Source: Ruminococcaceae bacterium UBA1213
Lineage (GTDB): Bacteria > Bacillota > Clostridia > Oscillospirales > Acutalibacteraceae
Direction: 5' to 3'
Length of the DNA: 5,650 nucleotides
Assembly (NCBI GenBank): GCA_002309275.1
Contig: DBXL01000008.1
Coordinates: 1 to 5,650 of the forward strand
Shown: positions 5,200-5,650 of the stretch, one piece after another
How the letters are laid out: each line of letters starts with the position of its first letter
How positions within the stretch are numbered: position 1 is the first letter of the stretch
Program-made: the position numbers and the translations under genes
The notes under the pieces: generated by a model
What the model saw: only the letters and a program-made list of their open reading frames with translations
Told to the model about the DNA's origin: nothing
Database searches by the model: none

Positions 5200-5228
5200 C
5201 GTATGATTTTATATCATACGTTTTTTTT
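5200..5228 (+). terminator. Rho-independent terminator downstream of the CRISPR array
   Basis: CGTATGAT (5200-5207), loop TTTAT, ATCATACG (5213-5220), then eight T (5221-5228). The stem is perfect. It lies 58 bp after the last repeat and would end the transcript started at the promoter at 4641-4669, defining a unit of about 550 nt. An A-run at 5193-5197 gives weak function in the other direction. Confidence 0.85.
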
Positions 5229-5238
5229 ATTTTTGCAT

Positions 5239-5263
5239 AAAAAAAGAGCAGAGTTTACTCTGC
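5239..5263 (-). terminator. Probable rho-independent terminator of galE
   Basis: On the - strand GCAGAGT (5257-5263) pairs with ACTCTGC (5248-5254), effectively a 6-bp stem with loop TAAA. TCT and a run of T follow (the A-run at 5239-5245 on the + strand). It lies about 90 bp after the galE stop. Confidence 0.7.
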
Positions 5264-5286
5264 CCTATATTATTCACTTTTTACGA

Positions 5287-5303
5287 TGTTCCGCTGTTTT
5301 TTT
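5287..5303 (+). repeat. Direct repeat, right copy
   Basis: Exact second copy of TGTTCCGCTGTTTTTTT (see 4615-4631). Here the matching left stem arm CGGAACA of the cinA terminator is missing, so this looks like a stranded half-terminator. CCGCT (5291-5295) can instead pair with AGCGG (5312-5316). Confidence 0.8.
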
Positions 5304-5330
5304 ATGCAAAAAGCGGAGAGCGGATATATA

Positions 5331-5356
5331 ACTCCACTCTCAACACTCCACTCTCA
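5331..5356. repeat. 12-bp tandem repeat next to the galE stop
   Basis: ACTCCACTCTCA occurs at 5331-5342 and 5345-5356, a 14-bp period. The second copy includes the galE stop codon (TGA on the - strand, 5354-5356). It may be slippage or the end of a dispersed repeat; no function is evident. Confidence 0.55.
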
Positions 5357-5650
5357 CTTTATGCCGTCGGGGTTTTTGGTCTGGAAGTTCCATGTATCAA
5401 TGCACATTTTATCAATGTCATACTGAGCTTTCCAGCCGAGTTCCGTATTGGCTTTTGTAGCGTCTGCATAGAATGCAGGGAGGTCGCCTGCACGTCTGTC
5501 GCCTATGACGTAGTTGAGTTTCTGACCTGTTGTTCTCTCAAAGGCATTGACGATATCCAAAACGCTGTAGCCGATACCGTTGCCGATATTATAGGCATTG
5601 ATACCCGTTGTATCAAGGATTTTCGCCACTGCACAAAGATGTGCTTTTGC
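5354..5650 (-). CDS. galE: UDP-glucose 4-epimerase GalE, C-terminal part
   Basis: Partial gene: 98 C-terminal residues of an expected 330-340 are in the window, and the frame stays open to the window end. GalE interconverts UDP-glucose and UDP-galactose (Leloir pathway, precursor supply for surface polysaccharides) using tightly bound NAD in an SDR fold. Seen: AHLCAVAKIL, then INAYNIGNGIGYSVLDIV, GDRRAGDLPAFYADATKA, where the RRxGD Arg and Asp match the UDP-binding pair of the family, then ELGWKAQYDIDKMCIDTWNF and the tail KNPDGIK. This is the substrate-binding C-terminal domain with no gaps relative to the family as I know it. It is convergent with the CRISPR unit and is probably ended by the terminator at 5239-5263. 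Confidence 0.95.
   Translation of the reverse strand, partial: AKAHLCAVAKILDTTGINAYNIGNGIGYSVLDIVNAFERTTGQKLNYVIGDRRAGDLPAFYADATKANTELGWKAQYDIDKMCIDTWNFQTKNPDGIK

Larger units (their letters stand above)
5230..5312. repeat. 16-bp perfect inverted repeat enclosing a terminator hairpin
   Basis: TTTTTGCATAAAAAAA (5230-5245) is the exact reverse complement of TTTTTTTATGCAAAAA (5297-5312). The 51-bp interior contains the GCAGAG/CTCTGC hairpin of the probable galE terminator. The right arm overlaps the right copy of the 17-bp direct repeat. The arms are mostly A/T, so some of the match could reflect poly-T terminator tails on both strands. Confidence 0.6.

Overview
The window looks like chromosomal DNA from a low-to-mid G+C Clostridia bacterium. 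Oscillospiraceae/Ruminococcus-like is my best guess, from a V-type ATPase subunit, an FtsW-PBP pair, strong AGGAGG-type ribosome binding sites and A/T-rich intergenic promoters. The genus assignment is inference; no rRNA or other marker is present.

Layout. (1) Positions 1-1976, + strand: the C-terminal part of an FtsW/RodA/SpoVE glycan polymerase overlaps by 4 bp a short class B penicillin-binding protein. Together they form a polymerase/transpeptidase pair for peptidoglycan synthesis. (2) A strong hairpin at 1980-2017 separates this operon from a convergent one and probably stops transcription both ways. (3) Positions 2019-3927, - strand: a three-gene operon, in transcription order a CrtO-like membrane acyltransferase homologue, the 16S rRNA methyltransferase RsmE, and a lone V-type ATPase subunit D. 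(4) A divergent promoter region at 3928-4079 serves that operon and, on the + strand, a stand-alone CinA C-terminal-domain (PncC-type) amidohydrolase at 4080-4577, followed by its own terminator. (5) Positions 4578-5353, about 780 bp with no conventional gene, hold the most interesting part of the window. (6) Positions 5354-5650, - strand: the C-terminal third of UDP-glucose 4-epimerase GalE, running off the window end.

The non-coding block (5) appears to be one transcription unit on the + strand. A perfect-consensus promoter (TTGACA, 17 bp, TATAAT) is followed by a leader of about 175 nt with a hairpin and a possible 15-codon ORF. Next comes a small CRISPR array of five 33-bp repeats and four spacers (36, 33, 33, 34 bp), and then a rho-independent terminator. 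The repeats end in AGGGGACGAAAC, which closely resembles repeats of known type III-A (Csm) systems. No cas gene lies in the window, and the array sits between cinA and galE, so it is an orphan at least locally. Repeats come in two variants in the order A-B-A-B-B, differing only in the 5' part. The last repeat is cut off within its 3' handle.

Two pairs of repeats flank this module. A 17-bp direct repeat, the 3' arm and T-tract of the cinA terminator, recurs 672 bp away beyond the array. A 14-bp inverted repeat lies in the leader ORF and across the truncated final repeat. These suggest the array was inserted or rearranged as a unit, but that is inference.
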